DNA of 64,000 nt, from NCBI RefSeq assembly GCF_009876115.1, contig NZ_WWSY01000021.1:7182-71181 (forward strand), given 5' to 3'. This DNA comes from Collinsella aerofaciens. GTDB taxonomy: Bacteria > Actinomycetota > Coriobacteriia > Coriobacteriales > Coriobacteriaceae. Below the pieces are notes generated by a model. That model worked only from the letters and a program-made list of their open reading frames with translations. It did not search any database and was not told the DNA's origin. A program made the translations under genes and the position numbers. Positions 7,507 through 17,300 of the stretch are shown piece after piece; position 1 is the first letter of the stretch; each line of letters opens with the position of its first letter.

Positions 7507-8844
7507 ATGGAACTCAAATTGTGTACCTACGCAACCGTCACCACCTTGGGCGACTTTGGCCCCTGGATCAGCAAGGTCGTACTCGACCTGCCCTGCACCG
7601 TGCGCGCCAACGACATCGACACGAACACCTTCCATATATATGTAGAGCGTCACGAGCGCTCGGGCGAGGTTCTGATGCGCAAGGAGCGCGGCGCCGACCA
7701 TGCCGCGCCCTCCGTGGGTTACATCGACATTCTCGCCGCATATCCGTGCGACGAGAACGGACGTAAGCTCGCCGTGGGCACCCATGTGGCACTCGAGGTC
7801 GCCGAGCAGCGCCTGACCAAGACCATCGAAGGCGGCGTCATGGGCTCGCGCATGCTCGATGACCAGCTGCGCATCACGCAGCTCACAGCTCTTCCCGGCA
7901 ACGACGGCGACGATCCCACCTGCGGCCTGGTCTTCGACACCTGCCGTGGCGATATCTGCCCCGCGCTCAAAGGCTGGAGCAACGCCACGCAAAAGACCGC
8001 CGTCGACGGTATCGCGCTCGCATACGGCTTCTTTGAGCCCAGCTTTAAGGCCGAGGACTCGGCATGCTTCAACCCCTTTGCGCCCGAGGCCACGGCCATG
8101 CCCCAAAAGGCACCGCTCGTGGTGTATCTGCACGGCGCCGGCGAGGGCAAGGGCGCCACGCAGGGCGAAGGCGCCACGCGCGCCTATATCGGCAACCGCG
8201 TGACGGCCATCAGCCAGGCGCAGATCCAGCGCTACTTTGGCGGCTTTGCCTGGGTGCTCGTGCCGCAGTCGCCCACGTTTTGGATGGACAACGGCGTCGA
8301 GCAGCTTGGTCACTCCAACCAGAGCATCTACTCCCCCGTGCTCAAGGCACTTATCGATGAGTTTGTCGCCGAGCATGCCGACCGCATCGACACCGACCGC
8401 ATCGTGGTCGCCGGTCTTTCCAACGGCGGCTTTATGACCCTGCGCCTGTGCGCCGACTACCCCGATTTCTTCGCCGCGGGCCTTCCCTGCTGCGCCCCGT
8501 GGTACAACGCCACGGACGAGGACGTAGCCGCGCTCGCCAAGACGCCGCTGTGGTTTACGCACTCCAAGGGCGACGAGCTCGTGCACCCGCAACAGACCGT
8601 GCTGCCGCTGTTCGCGCGCCTGCGCGATGCCGGCGCCAACGTGCATCTCACCTACTTTAGCCATGTCGAGGACCTGACCGGCGTGTATCGCGAGGCCGAC
8701 GGCTCGGCCAAGAAGACGTTCAACCACGGCGTGTGGATCCACCAATTCAACGACCTGTGTTATCAAGACTTCGACGGGGGCAACGTACTCATCGACGGCG
8801 AGCCGGTGGGCTGCTGGGAGTGGTCGGCCAGGGTTTCGAGGTAA
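7507..8844 (+). CDS. Alpha/beta-hydrolase (prolyl oligopeptidase / esterase family)
   Basis: 445 residues from ATG 7507, with GGGAGG six bases upstream. The N-terminal 170 residues are beta-rich and of unknown role. The hydrolase fold starts near PLVVYLHGAGEGKG (oxyanion HG motif), followed by the nucleophile elbow VVAGLSNGGF; WFTHSKGDELV and the His in NHGVWIHQF are candidate acid and base. There is no signal peptide, so it is cytoplasmic. The closest families are S9 peptidases and feruloyl/acetyl-xylan esterases. Two TAAACA palindromes in its promoter tie it to the local LacI regulon, so it may deacylate imported plant saccharides; substrate unknown. Confidence 0.75.
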   Translation: MELKLCTYATVTTLGDFGPWISKVVLDLPCTVRANDIDTNTFHIYVERHERSGEVLMRKERGADHAAPSVGYIDILAAYPCDENGRKLAVGTHVALEVAEQRLTKTIEGGVMGSRMLDDQLRITQLTALPGNDGDDPTCGLVFDTCRGDICPALKGWSNATQKTAVDGIALAYGFFEPSFKAEDSACFNPFAPEATAMPQKAPLVVYLHGAGEGKGATQGEGATRAYIGNRVTAISQAQIQRYFGGFAWVLVPQSPTFWMDNGVEQLGHSNQSIYSPVLKALIDEFVAEHADRIDTDRIVVAGLSNGGFMTLRLCADYPDFFAAGLPCCAPWYNATDEDVAALAKTPLWFTHSKGDELVHPQQTVLPLFARLRDAGANVHLTYFSHVEDLTGVYREADGSAKKTFNHGVWIHQFNDLCYQDFDGGNVLIDGEPVGCWEWSARVSR

Positions 8845-8854
8845 CCATCCCATC

Positions 8855-8981
8855 GGGGGCTCTGACCTTTAGTTTTGTAAACGTCCTCGCGCATGAGCCC
8901 CGCTTATCCTGCTCCTTCGGAGCATCGGATAAGCGGGGCTCGCGCTGCGGAATGTTTACAAAACTAAAGGTCAGAGCCCCC
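8855..8981. repeat. 127-bp nested palindromic element
   Basis: Perfect 28-bp outer arms at 8855-8882 and 8954-8981 (GGGGGCTCTGACCTTTAG...), an internal unpaired stretch, a perfect 15-bp inner stem GAGCCCCGCTTATCC (8895-8909) / its complement (8927-8941), and a tip TGCTCC-TTCG-GAGCA. It starts about ten bases after the esterase stop, so it may end that transcript, but it is far longer than a terminator needs. Confidence 0.8.
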
Positions 8982-9110
8982 TAAGTTAACGTTGTTCGAA
9001 ACGCTGGTCGGCCGCTTCCGGCGGGCCGCCGGGTCGCGGGCGATGGGGGCGTGGGTCCCGTCTTGTCTTGCGCGTAACTGGCTGAATTGATTTTGATTGG
9101 AGCTGTTCCT

Positions 9111-10622
9111 ATGTCCCAGAAGTTGACTCGGGTGATTGTTACCACTGATATGGAAGTCGATGATATGAACTCGCTTGTTCATTTGGCTCTGTATCTCAAC
9201 TTGCTTGATGTTCAGGCTGTGGTGTATACGGCTTCGCAGTATCACTTTCTTGGGGATGGGGTTCATACACTCGGCGAGGTGAATTCGCATTGGCGGACCA
9301 AAGGGCGGCGCTCTTATGAGTGGGCTGTTGTGCCTCATGAGCCCGATCCGCTAGCCGGCGAGCTTCGTGAGTATCGGCCGTTTCCCGAGCATTGGATTGA
9401 GAGTCTCTGGAGTAATGAATATGCCCAGGCTTGGCCGCAGTTGCAGGCAAATGCGGCCGCTGCCGGTGAGCCGCCGTTTCCCACGCCCGCCCAGATGATC
9501 GAGCGCACCTTTGTGGGAAATGTTGCCTTTGAGGGTGATGTGACTGAGGAAACTGAGGGGTCTCGCGTAATTGCGCAGGCGATTCTGGATGATGATCCGC
9601 GTACGTTATGGTTGCTCAGCTGGGGTGGCATGAATACGATCGTTCGCGCCCTCATGAGTATTGCCGAGCGCTATCGCGCCACGCCCGAGTGGCCCGCCGT
9701 GCAGCAGCAGGTCTATCAGAAGGTGCGCGTGATGGGCGTTGCCGATGGCGTGGGACAGGACAACTCGTGGCTCGACCATGGGCGCGAGCTCTTTCCCGAG
9801 CTCATCTTTTGGCGTACGCCCTATATGTATGGCAACTATTTCGACGCCAAAACAGCTCAGCCCGATACGCTGCCGCTGTTTAAGGCTCCCTGGCCCGAGC
9901 AGAATCTCACGCAGGGCAACGGCCCCCTCATGGCACGCTATATGCTCTATGGCGATGGTAAGGTCTACGAAAACGAGCCTGAGCGCTTTCAGTTTGGCAA
10001 GCATGCCCGTCTGGATTGGGGCCTGGAAGGCATGCCCGCGATGCAGTTTGAGCGCGGCGATTTTATGGCCGAAGGCGACAGCATGACCTATATTCCGCTG
10101 CTGCCGTTTGGCCTGCGCGGTATCGACGACCGCGGCTTCGATACGCTGCTGGGACGCATGTTTTTTGATGGGCATCCCGATGCGAACGCGCCCGCCGGTT
10201 TTGCCTCCATCGGCACGCCCGCAGACGACAATCTCAATCCCTATCTGCGTGCCTATCAGGAAGACTTTGCCGCCCGCGCGCAATGGTGTGCCCATGATCC
10301 GGCCATCTGCTCGCATCCGGCGCATGTTGTCGAGGTCACTGCCGACCGCAGCGCCACAGCCGGCGAGCGCGTCAACCTTACAGCGACCATCGTCGACCCC
10401 GACGGCAAGGGCTTCGATGCACATTGGGATGTGGCCGTAGACCCATCGAGCTATGCAGGCGCGCAGGATCTTTCGCTGTGGCAGGAATGCACGGTGAGCA
10501 CCGCTTTTATCGTGCCCTCCGACGCACGACCCGGCGACCGCTTTGTGCTTACCCTCACCGTGCAGACGCGCGCCGAGCGCCCCTGCAGCCGCTACGCCCA
10601 GGTCGCCGTAACCGTGGCGTAG
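9111..10622 (+). CDS. DUF1593-type nucleoside-hydrolase-like protein
   Basis: 503 residues from ATG 9111 (GGAG eight bases upstream). It opens with RVIVTTDMEVDDMNSLVH, the Asp-rich metal site of the inosine-uridine hydrolase fold as modified in DUF1593 proteins (often annotated as cellulose-binding or Sde182-like). The fold covers residues about 1-320 (LLSWGGMNTIVRAL), and the last 90 residues look like an Ig/PKD-like domain (VVEVTADRSATAGERVNLTATI, cited in part). No signal peptide is seen. Codon use in the first 170 codons is rich in T-ending codons and then switches to the C-ending style of the neighbours. Real substrate unknown; N-glycoside or sugar cleavage is plausible beside these sugar genes. 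Confidence 0.75.
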   Translation: MSQKLTRVIVTTDMEVDDMNSLVHLALYLNLLDVQAVVYTASQYHFLGDGVHTLGEVNSHWRTKGRRSYEWAVVPHEPDPLAGELREYRPFPEHWIESLWSNEYAQAWPQLQANAAAAGEPPFPTPAQMIERTFVGNVAFEGDVTEETEGSRVIAQAILDDDPRTLWLLSWGGMNTIVRALMSIAERYRATPEWPAVQQQVYQKVRVMGVADGVGQDNSWLDHGRELFPELIFWRTPYMYGNYFDAKTAQPDTLPLFKAPWPEQNLTQGNGPLMARYMLYGDGKVYENEPERFQFGKHARLDWGLEGMPAMQFERGDFMAEGDSMTYIPLLPFGLRGIDDRGFDTLLGRMFFDGHPDANAPAGFASIGTPADDNLNPYLRAYQEDFAARAQWCAHDPAICSHPAHVVEVTADRSATAGERVNLTATIVDPDGKGFDAHWDVAVDPSSYAGAQDLSLWQECTVSTAFIVPSDARPGDRFVLTLTVQTRAERPCSRYAQVAVTVA

Positions 10623-10650
10623 CGAGTGGCAGACCCCACATTCGGCAAGG

Positions 10651-10691
10651 AGTGTCCCCAGCGACTAGTCGTTTAAGAACACCCAATGACC
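10651..10691. repeat. Repeat fragment related to that at 3898-3951
   Basis: Contains AGTGTCCCCAGCGACTAGTC followed by TTTAAGAACACCCAATGACC. The 3898-3951 copy reads AGTGTCCCCAACTGCC... TTTAAGTACGTCCCCAATGAG. GGAACACCCAATGAC also forms the outer edge of the IS110 fragments at 28498 and 30166. It seems to be a dispersed intergenic sequence. Confidence 0.5.
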
Positions 10692-10707
10692 ACCTTGCGC
10701 AGACGGC

Positions 10708-10743
10708 AAAACGCCCGGCGGGCATTAACTGCTCGCCGGGCGC
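10708..10743 (-). terminator. Rho-independent terminator of the GH1 gene
   Basis: On the minus strand GCGCCCGGCGAGC pairs with GCCCGCCGGGCG around a short loop and is followed by TTTTGCC, about 35 bases past the GH1 stop. Confidence 0.8.
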
Positions 10744-10776
10744 CTTGGTTAGGAGGCTCTGGTTGTTGGGAAAGCC

Positions 10777-12210
<1,434 letters not shown>

Positions 12211-12351
12211 TCAATCCTTTCACACGCTGTTTGTCGTGGTTTCAGTATCCCCGTAAACAGCGCGCTACTCAACGGCAACGACGCAGGCCGACACTTCTTT
12301 TCGCACACGGCGACCCGGCAGCCGCCCCTGCCTGACACTTTCTGATACCGT

Positions 12352-12402
12352 CGCCCCAAACCACCACAAAGGGGACAGGCACCTTTGTGGTGGTTTGGGG
12401 CG
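12352..12402. repeat. CCACCACAAAGG palindrome (intact copy)
   Basis: Arms CGCCCCAAACCACCACAAAGG (12352-12372) and its exact complement (12382-12402) flank the 9-nt centre GGACAGGCA. The central 38 bp are identical, in opposite orientation, to the target reconstructed around the IS3 element (690-708 joined to 2166-2185). Confidence 0.85.
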
Positions 12403-12407
12403 GTTTG

Positions 12408-12541
12408 TCTCGATCTGTAACAGGTAGGCAGCCAAAACCGGGCTTGGTGTTACAGATCGAGATTTTCGGGCAGCCCCCGCAGTTTGTCTAAATCTGTAAC
12501 AGGTAGAGACGATTTAGCCCGCTAGATGTTACAAATCGAGA
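12408..12541. repeat. Short array of alternating 15-mers (4 units)
   Basis: TCTCGATCTGTAACA-type units at 12408-12422 and 12487-12501 alternate with their complement at 12448-12462 and 12527-12541. Gaps are 25, 24 and 25 nt. Some units have one or two changes (TCTAAATCTGTAACA, TGTTACAAATCGAGA). Same sequence and spacing as the longer array at 48088. Confidence 0.85.
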
Positions 12542-12550
12542 CGGAAGATG

Positions 12551-13195
12551 CTAGTCGCAGGCGATGTCGAGGTTCTTGCCGATGAGGCCTACGTAGCCGC
12601 CTTCGGCTGCCTTGGGGCTGTCGGCGTGGCAGAGGACCCACTTGTCGGCCTTCCAATAGCAGTAAGCGTCGCCGGCCATGGGCATGTCGGCCGCAGCCTC
12701 GGGGCGCGGACCGTTGGTGCCCGCCGGCAGCGCCACCATCACCTGGAAGCCGCCGTCGTCGACCATGCAGGGCGTGTAGTGGAGCGTGGTGTTGAAGACC
12801 TCGACGACCTTGCCCGCCGGCACGCGGAACGCCTTGACGCACGCGGTATCGAGCTTGCCATCCTCGATCTCCCAGCGATGCGCCACGAGCAGGATAAAGT
12901 CGCGCGCCCCCAGGTTGAACTCGCTCGCACGGTGGTACTCCAGGCAGTTGAGACACGTGTTGTGGCCGTTGCACCAACCGAGCTGGAAGGGACGGCCGCC
13001 AAACATGAGAAAGCCCAGTTTATCGGCATCCTTGACGCCCTCGAGCTCCGGCGCACTTGCTACGTATTTGCTGCCCTCGGGAATGGGCGTGGCAGAGAGC
13101 GCCTCGAGCACGGGCGATGTGAGCTCGGACGGAACGTCATCCCAAACGTTGCCATAGGATTTGAACTCGGGATCGCTGACAGAGTAGATATGCAT
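12551..13195 (-). CDS. DUF4867 family protein
   Basis: 214 residues from ATG 13195 (AGGAG five bases upstream; a GTG at 13201 overlaps that site and is less likely). The sequence resembles DUF4867, a cupin-like family found beside sugar isomerase and kinase genes in gut bacteria. Notable motifs are GWCNGHNTCLNCLEYHRASE, with three Cys and two His that could bind a metal, LLVAHRWEIEDG, VFNTTLHYTPC and FQVMVALPAGTN. Genomic setting (FGGY kinase, split transketolase, isomerase) suggests a sugar isomerase, epimerase or mutarotase, but this is inference. luxS lies upstream on the same strand, separated by a terminator. Confidence 0.75.
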   Translation of the reverse strand: MHIYSVSDPEFKSYGNVWDDVPSELTSPVLEALSATPIPEGSKYVASAPELEGVKDADKLGFLMFGGRPFQLGWCNGHNTCLNCLEYHRASEFNLGARDFILLVAHRWEIEDGKLDTACVKAFRVPAGKVVEVFNTTLHYTPCMVDDGGFQVMVALPAGTNGPRPEAAADMPMAGDAYCYWKADKWVLCHADSPKAAEGGYVGLIGKNLDIACD

Positions 13196-13276
13196 GTTCA
13201 CTCCTGTTCGTAAATGTGACTATACGAACATTCTAGAACAATCATGAGCGATTTTGAACGCTCATCCCGACCACTC

Positions 13277-13311
13277 AACAAAAAGGCGCCCCCGCATAAG
13301 CGAAGGCGCCC
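13277..13311 (-). terminator. Terminator of luxS
   Basis: On the minus strand GGGCGCCTTCGC...GGGGGCGCC forms a stem followed by TTTTTG, about 30 bases past the luxS stop. Confidence 0.75.
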
Positions 13312-13339
13312 AATGCGCGCGTTTTGGACGATAAAGCCC

Positions 13340-13828
13340 TTATGCCTGCTGATAATGCAGGTGCTTCTCGTCGATATCGGCCAAGTCGCGGTCGAGGTAG
13401 CGGCGCGCGAGCCAGTTTGCCATGGGGAGGTTCTGGTCCAGATAGTTACCGCACTCCTCGGGAGCGGCTCCGGGGACATCGCCCTCAAAGTCGGCAACAA
13501 ACTCAAACAGCTCGCGCACGAGCGGCAGGATCTCCTCGCTCGTCACTTCGCCAAATACGACGAGGTAAAAGCCCGTGCGGCAGCCCATGGGGCCAAAGTA
13601 GACAATGCGGCTCGACCACTCGGCATGGTTGCGAAGGAACGTCGCGCCCAGGTGCTCGATGGTGTGGCACTCGGCGGTGTTCATGACCGGCTCCTTATTG
13701 GGCGTGGTCAGGCGCAGGTCAAAGGTGGTGACGGCGGCGCCAGTCGTCGAATCGCGGTCGATGCGGCTCACATACACGCCGGGCTCAAGCAGCAGATGGT
13801 CAACGGAAAAGCTCGCGATGCGCTCCAT
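13340..13828 (-). CDS. luxS: S-ribosylhomocysteine lyase LuxS
   Basis: 162 residues, the usual LuxS length; start ATG 13828 with GAGAGGA upstream. Cleaves S-ribosylhomocysteine to homocysteine and 4,5-dihydroxypentane-2,3-dione, the AI-2 precursor, in the activated methyl cycle. Metal ligands are visible: His55 and His59 in CHTIEHL and Cys126 in PEECGNYL. Cys83 in MGCRTGFYL is the catalytic cysteine and Glu58 the general base. No pfs or metK gene adjoins. Its terminator and the IR cluster upstream make it a likely single-gene unit. Confidence 0.95.
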   Translation of the reverse strand: MERIASFSVDHLLLEPGVYVSRIDRDSTTGAAVTTFDLRLTTPNKEPVMNTAECHTIEHLGATFLRNHAEWSSRIVYFGPMGCRTGFYLVVFGEVTSEEILPLVRELFEFVADFEGDVPGAAPEECGNYLDQNLPMANWLARRYLDRDLADIDEKHLHYQQA

Positions 13829-13850
13829 GGCAGATCCTCTCGATAGTCAA

Positions 13851-13970
13851 TTTGGGACGGGGCTCTTTTAGCTGGTTCGAATGGTCGCACCAATCATACC
13901 AGTCAAAAAAGCCCCGTCCCAAATAAGCTACCTGGGACGGGGATCGATGGGTTTTTAATCCCCGTCCCAG
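13851..13970. repeat. Two GGGACGGGG hairpins in tandem
   Basis: First hairpin 13851-13923: TTTGGGACGGGGCT... with ...AGCCCCGTCCCAAA. Second 13932-13970: CTGGGACGGGGAT with ATCCCCGTCCCAG. Both lie between the kinase stop and the luxS promoter and share the core GGGACGGGG. The second could end the kinase transcript, but T tracts are short; the repeats look like a dispersed palindromic family. Confidence 0.65.
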
Positions 13971-13980
13971 AAAAATCATG

Positions 13981-15471
13981 CTAGGCAGTGTACGAGATGG
14001 TGGCGGCTACGGCATGGCGCCAGCCGGCTATCTTTTTGGCTCGCTCGTCGGCGGGCATCGACGGCTCCACGATGCCGCGGGCGCCGTAGACGTCGACGAC
14101 ATCGCGCGTGTACATGTCCAGCGCAATGCCGCAGGCCCAGGCCGCACCCAGGCCGCTCATCTCGTCGTTGCTCGCGATGCGGATGGGCGAGCCAACCAGG
14201 TCGCTCTCAAACTGCATCAGGTACGCGTCACGCGTGGGGCCGCCGTCAACACGAAGCTCGGCCAGCGCCGCGCCCGAATCCTCGACCATCGCATCGATGA
14301 CGTCGAAGATCTGATAGGCAATCGACTCATCGGCGGCCTTTACGAACTCCGCGCGGCCCGTGGTGCGTGTCATGCCAAAAACGCAGCCCTCGGCGTCACT
14401 CGCCCAGTGCGGCGCGCCCAAGCCGGTAAACGCCGGCACAAAGTAAACGCGGCTCGCCGGATTGGCGGCATAGCACAGGTCGGTGACTTCCTCGGGATTG
14501 TTGATGAGCTCCAGGTCGTCGCGCAGCCACGTCTTGACGGCGCCGGCGTAGCTCACGTTGCCCTCGAGCACGTACTCGGTCACGCCGTCCATGCGCCATG
14601 CGAGCGAGCTCGAAAGCCCGTGCGAGCTGGCGACGAACTCGTCGCCGACGTTCATCATGACCGAGCTGCCGGTGCCATAGGTCGCCTTGGCCATGCCGCG
14701 GCTATGGCAGCCCTGCGCAAACAAGGCGGCATGGCTGTCGCCGAGCACGCCGTGAATGGGCACGGGTGCCGGCAAAAAGCCGCCCAGGTCCGTCATGCCG
14801 AACAGGCCATCGGAATCGGTCACCTGTGGCAGGCAGGCCACGTCAACGCCAAAGGCCTCGCACACCGGCTCGCTCCAGCAGCCACGGCGCAGGTCAAAGA
14901 GTTGCGTGCGGCTGGCGTTGGACCAGTCGCAGCGGAACTCCGCGCCGCCCGTGAGCGTCCAGACCACCCAGGCATCGATGGTGCCCAGGCACAGCTCGCC
15001 CGCTGCAGTGGCCTCGGCAGCCGTGGGAACGTTCGCGAGGATCCAGGCCATCTTGCCCGCCGGGTAGTAGGGCGAGAGCACTAGACCCGTCGTGTCGCGC
15101 ACCAGCTCGGCCACGCCCTCGCGCGCGGCCAGCTCGTCGCACAGCTCGCGGGCGCGGGCGCACTGCCACACCACGGCGTCGCACAGCGGCTCGCCCGTCG
15201 TGCGGTTCCAGGCAACGGTAGTCTCGCGCTGGTTGGAGATGCCGATGCCGGCGACGTCGGCCGGATCGACCCCGGTCTCCTCCACCACGGCGCGCGCCAC
15301 GGCCAGCACGTTGGCGGCGATCTCGGCTGGATCATGGCTCACCCAGCCGGCCTCGTTGACAATCTGGCGATGCGAGCGATCGGCACGATGAATCAAATGG
15401 CCGCCCTCGTCCACCAGCAGCGCCTTGGTGCCCTGCGTGGATTGATCGATTCCGATGATGTAGCGGCCCAT
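13981..15471 (-). CDS. FGGY-family carbohydrate kinase (glycerol-kinase-like)
   Basis: 496 residues from ATG 15471 (AAAGGGG upstream). Two-domain FGGY kinase: phosphate-1 motif IGIDQSTQGTKALLVDE at residue 5, SNQRETTVAWNRTTGEP, catalytic Asp in PIHGVLGDSHAALF, then YGTGSSVMMNVG. The NQRETTV and VVWQC segments resemble glycerol kinase, but the first motif (DQSTQGT) differs from GlpK (DQGTTSS). Downstream of an isomerase and a split transketolase, the natural substrate is more likely a ketopentose or related sugar than glycerol. Product phosphate would feed transketolase. Annotating it as GlpK would be unsafe. Confidence 0.8.
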   Translation of the reverse strand: MGRYIIGIDQSTQGTKALLVDEGGHLIHRADRSHRQIVNEAGWVSHDPAEIAANVLAVARAVVEETGVDPADVAGIGISNQRETTVAWNRTTGEPLCDAVVWQCARARELCDELAAREGVAELVRDTTGLVLSPYYPAGKMAWILANVPTAAEATAAGELCLGTIDAWVVWTLTGGAEFRCDWSNASRTQLFDLRRGCWSEPVCEAFGVDVACLPQVTDSDGLFGMTDLGGFLPAPVPIHGVLGDSHAALFAQGCHSRGMAKATYGTGSSVMMNVGDEFVASSHGLSSSLAWRMDGVTEYVLEGNVSYAGAVKTWLRDDLELINNPEEVTDLCYAANPASRVYFVPAFTGLGAPHWASDAEGCVFGMTRTTGRAEFVKAADESIAYQIFDVIDAMVEDSGAALAELRVDGGPTRDAYLMQFESDLVGSPIRIASNDEMSGLGAAWACGIALDMYTRDVVDVYGARGIVEPSMPADERAKKIAGWRHAVAATISYTA

Positions 15472-15490
15472 GGCCACCCCTTTCAAAACG

Positions 15491-15523
15491 AATGTGACAA
15501 AGGGGCGGTCCCTTTGTCACATT
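15491..15523. repeat. AATGTGACAAAGGG palindrome between transketolase and kinase genes
   Basis: Perfect 14-bp arms AATGTGACAAAGGG (15491-15504) and CCCTTTGTCACATT (15510-15523) around GCGGT. On the minus strand it lies between the transketolase stop and the kinase start and could reduce read-through or stabilise the upstream mRNA. It resembles the CCACCACAAAGG palindrome in its AAAGGG/CCCTTT core. Confidence 0.75.
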
Positions 15524-15527
15524 CCAG

Positions 15528-16469
15528 TTACTCTGCGGGCAAGAACTCGGCGACGGTCTGCGCGATTCCGGCACCCGTCAGGCCGTAGTGCGCAAAGACC
15601 TCGGGGCTCGTACCGGTGATGACCGGCGCGTCGGGCAGGGAGAGGCACTTGACCGGACGCGGGCAATGCTCGCCCACGACCTGCGCGACCATGGAACCCA
15701 GGCCGCCGAAGGGGCTGTGCTCCTCGACGGTCACGACGGCGCGCGTGGCGCCGGCGGCCTCGATCACGGCCTCGGCGTCGAGCGGCTTGACGCAGTACAT
15801 GTCGAGCACCGTTGCCGAGATTCCCTGCTCGGCCAGCAGATCGGCGGCGTCCACGGCGTGGTGGACCATCTCGCCGGTGGCGACGAGCGTCACATCGGTG
15901 CCGCGACGCACCCAGGTGGCGCGATCCATCTGGAACGGACACTCGTCCTCGGTGTACACGTCCTCGACCGGGTTGCGCCCCACGCGGATGTAGGCCGGCT
16001 TGTTGTCGGCTACCAGGGCGCGCACAAGCTCGGCGGTCTGGAAGCGGTCGCTCGGCAGATACACGCGCATGTTGGGAATCGCGCTCATAGCGGCGATATC
16101 CTGCGCAGAATGGTGGCTCATACCCAGGGCGCCATAGGACACGCCGCCCGAGATGCCGATGAGCTTGACGTTGGTGTTGGAGTACGAAACGTCGACCTTG
16201 CACTGCTCATACGAGCGCGTGGTCACAAAGGACGCCGGCGAGGCGGCCCAGGCCTTCTTGCCGCACGAGGCCATACCGGCGGCGATACTCACCAGGTCCT
16301 GCTCGGCGATGCCGACCTCAATGGACTGCTGGGGATACTGATCGAAGAACGGCGTGAGCGATGCGGAGCCGCGGGAGTCGGAGCACAGGACGACGATGTC
16401 TTTATCGGTTGCGGCGGCCTCGAGCAGCGTGTCGCAGATAGCCTTGCGGTTGGCGATCTTGTTAGCCAT
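15528..16469 (-). CDS. Transketolase, C-terminal subunit
   Basis: 313 residues; start ATG 16469 with a perfect AGGAGG six bases upstream, overlapping the end of the N-terminal subunit by 8 bases. Contains the pyrimidine-binding domain with the invariant Glu (IEVGIAEQDLVSIAAGMA) and HHSAQDIAAM, then the C-terminal transketolase domain (VTVEEHSPFGGLGSMVAQ). Pairs with the adjacent N-terminal subunit to transfer two-carbon units between pentose and other sugar phosphates. Split transketolases of this type often serve a dedicated sugar pathway, alongside a full-length housekeeping enzyme elsewhere (inference). Confidence 0.92.
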   Translation of the reverse strand: MANKIANRKAICDTLLEAAATDKDIVVLCSDSRGSASLTPFFDQYPQQSIEVGIAEQDLVSIAAGMASCGKKAWAASPASFVTTRSYEQCKVDVSYSNTNVKLIGISGGVSYGALGMSHHSAQDIAAMSAIPNMRVYLPSDRFQTAELVRALVADNKPAYIRVGRNPVEDVYTEDECPFQMDRATWVRRGTDVTLVATGEMVHHAVDAADLLAEQGISATVLDMYCVKPLDAEAVIEAAGATRAVVTVEEHSPFGGLGSMVAQVVGEHCPRPVKCLSLPDAPVITGTSPEVFAHYGLTGAGIAQTVAEFLPAE

Positions 16470-17298
16470 TGATAGCCTCCTTATGGGCAGCGAAATCGGC
16501 GATGATCTGGGCATATTCCTCATCGTTGGGCAGGTGATGGTGCCAGGCGGCCTTGTCCTCCATAACCGGCGAGCCGTAGCCCTTCACCGTGTTGAGGATG
16601 ATAACCGTGGGCTTTCCCTTGGTCTCGGCCGTAAGCGTCAGCGCGGCGTCGATGGCCTGAATGTCGTTGCCCGGAATGGACAGCACGTTCCAACCGAAGG
16701 CGGCCCAGCGCTCCTCCTGCGAGTCCTGCTTCATGACGTCCTCGGTGCTGCCGCTGATCTGCAGGCGGTTGCGGTCCACGAGCGCGCACAGGTTATCGAG
16801 CTGGTAGTTGCCGCCGCTCATGGCGCCCTCCCAGACCGAGCCCTCGGCAAGCTCGCCGTCGCCCATGATGGTGTAGACGCGGTAGTCGCGGCCATCCATC
16901 TTGCCGGCAAGCGCCATCCCGACGGCCACGGGCAGGCCGTGACCCAGCGAGCCCGAGTTCATCTCGATGCCCTTGAGCTTGTTGTTGGGGTGGCCGATGT
17001 AGGGGCTGCCGAACTTAGAGAAGCGGGCCTTGACGTCGTCGAGGTCCAGATAGCCCTCGTGGCAGAGCACCGCGTAGTAGGCCTCCATGGCGTGGCCCTT
17101 GGAGAGCACGAAGCGATCGCGGTTGGGATCGTCGACGGTCTCGGGCGAAATGTTGAGGTGGTTGGCGTAGAGGGTCATGAGGGCGTCGATGACCGACATG
17201 TCGCCGCCGATGTGCCCGCCGGCGCCAGCCATGATGATATCGACGCAATCGCGGCGAAGGTCCCAACGCAGGGATTCAAGCTCTTCGATAGTTGCCAT
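16462..17298 (-). CDS. Transketolase, N-terminal (TPP-binding) subunit
   Basis: 278 residues; start ATG 17298 with AGGAGA upstream, two bases after the isomerase stop. Shows the TPP diphosphate/Mg motif GDGELAEGSVWEG...LCALVDRNRLQISG and active-site GHIGGDMS, SKGHAMEAYY and GSLGHGLPVAVGMA. Works only as a dimer with the C-terminal subunit encoded next. Tight spacing and overlap in isomerase-tktN-tktC imply co-translation and equal stoichiometry. Confidence 0.92.
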   Translation of the reverse strand: MATIEELESLRWDLRRDCVDIIMAGAGGHIGGDMSVIDALMTLYANHLNISPETVDDPNRDRFVLSKGHAMEAYYAVLCHEGYLDLDDVKARFSKFGSPYIGHPNNKLKGIEMNSGSLGHGLPVAVGMALAGKMDGRDYRVYTIMGDGELAEGSVWEGAMSGGNYQLDNLCALVDRNRLQISGSTEDVMKQDSQEERWAAFGWNVLSIPGNDIQAIDAALTLTAETKGKPTVIILNTVKGYGSPVMEDKAAWHHHLPNDEEYAQIIADFAAHKEAING

Positions 17299-17300
17299 TT

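Noticed and set aside
13981..15471. Bona fide glycerol kinase GlpK
   Set aside because: The first phosphate motif differs from GlpK and the setting is a ketose pathway, so only FGGY kinase is claimed.
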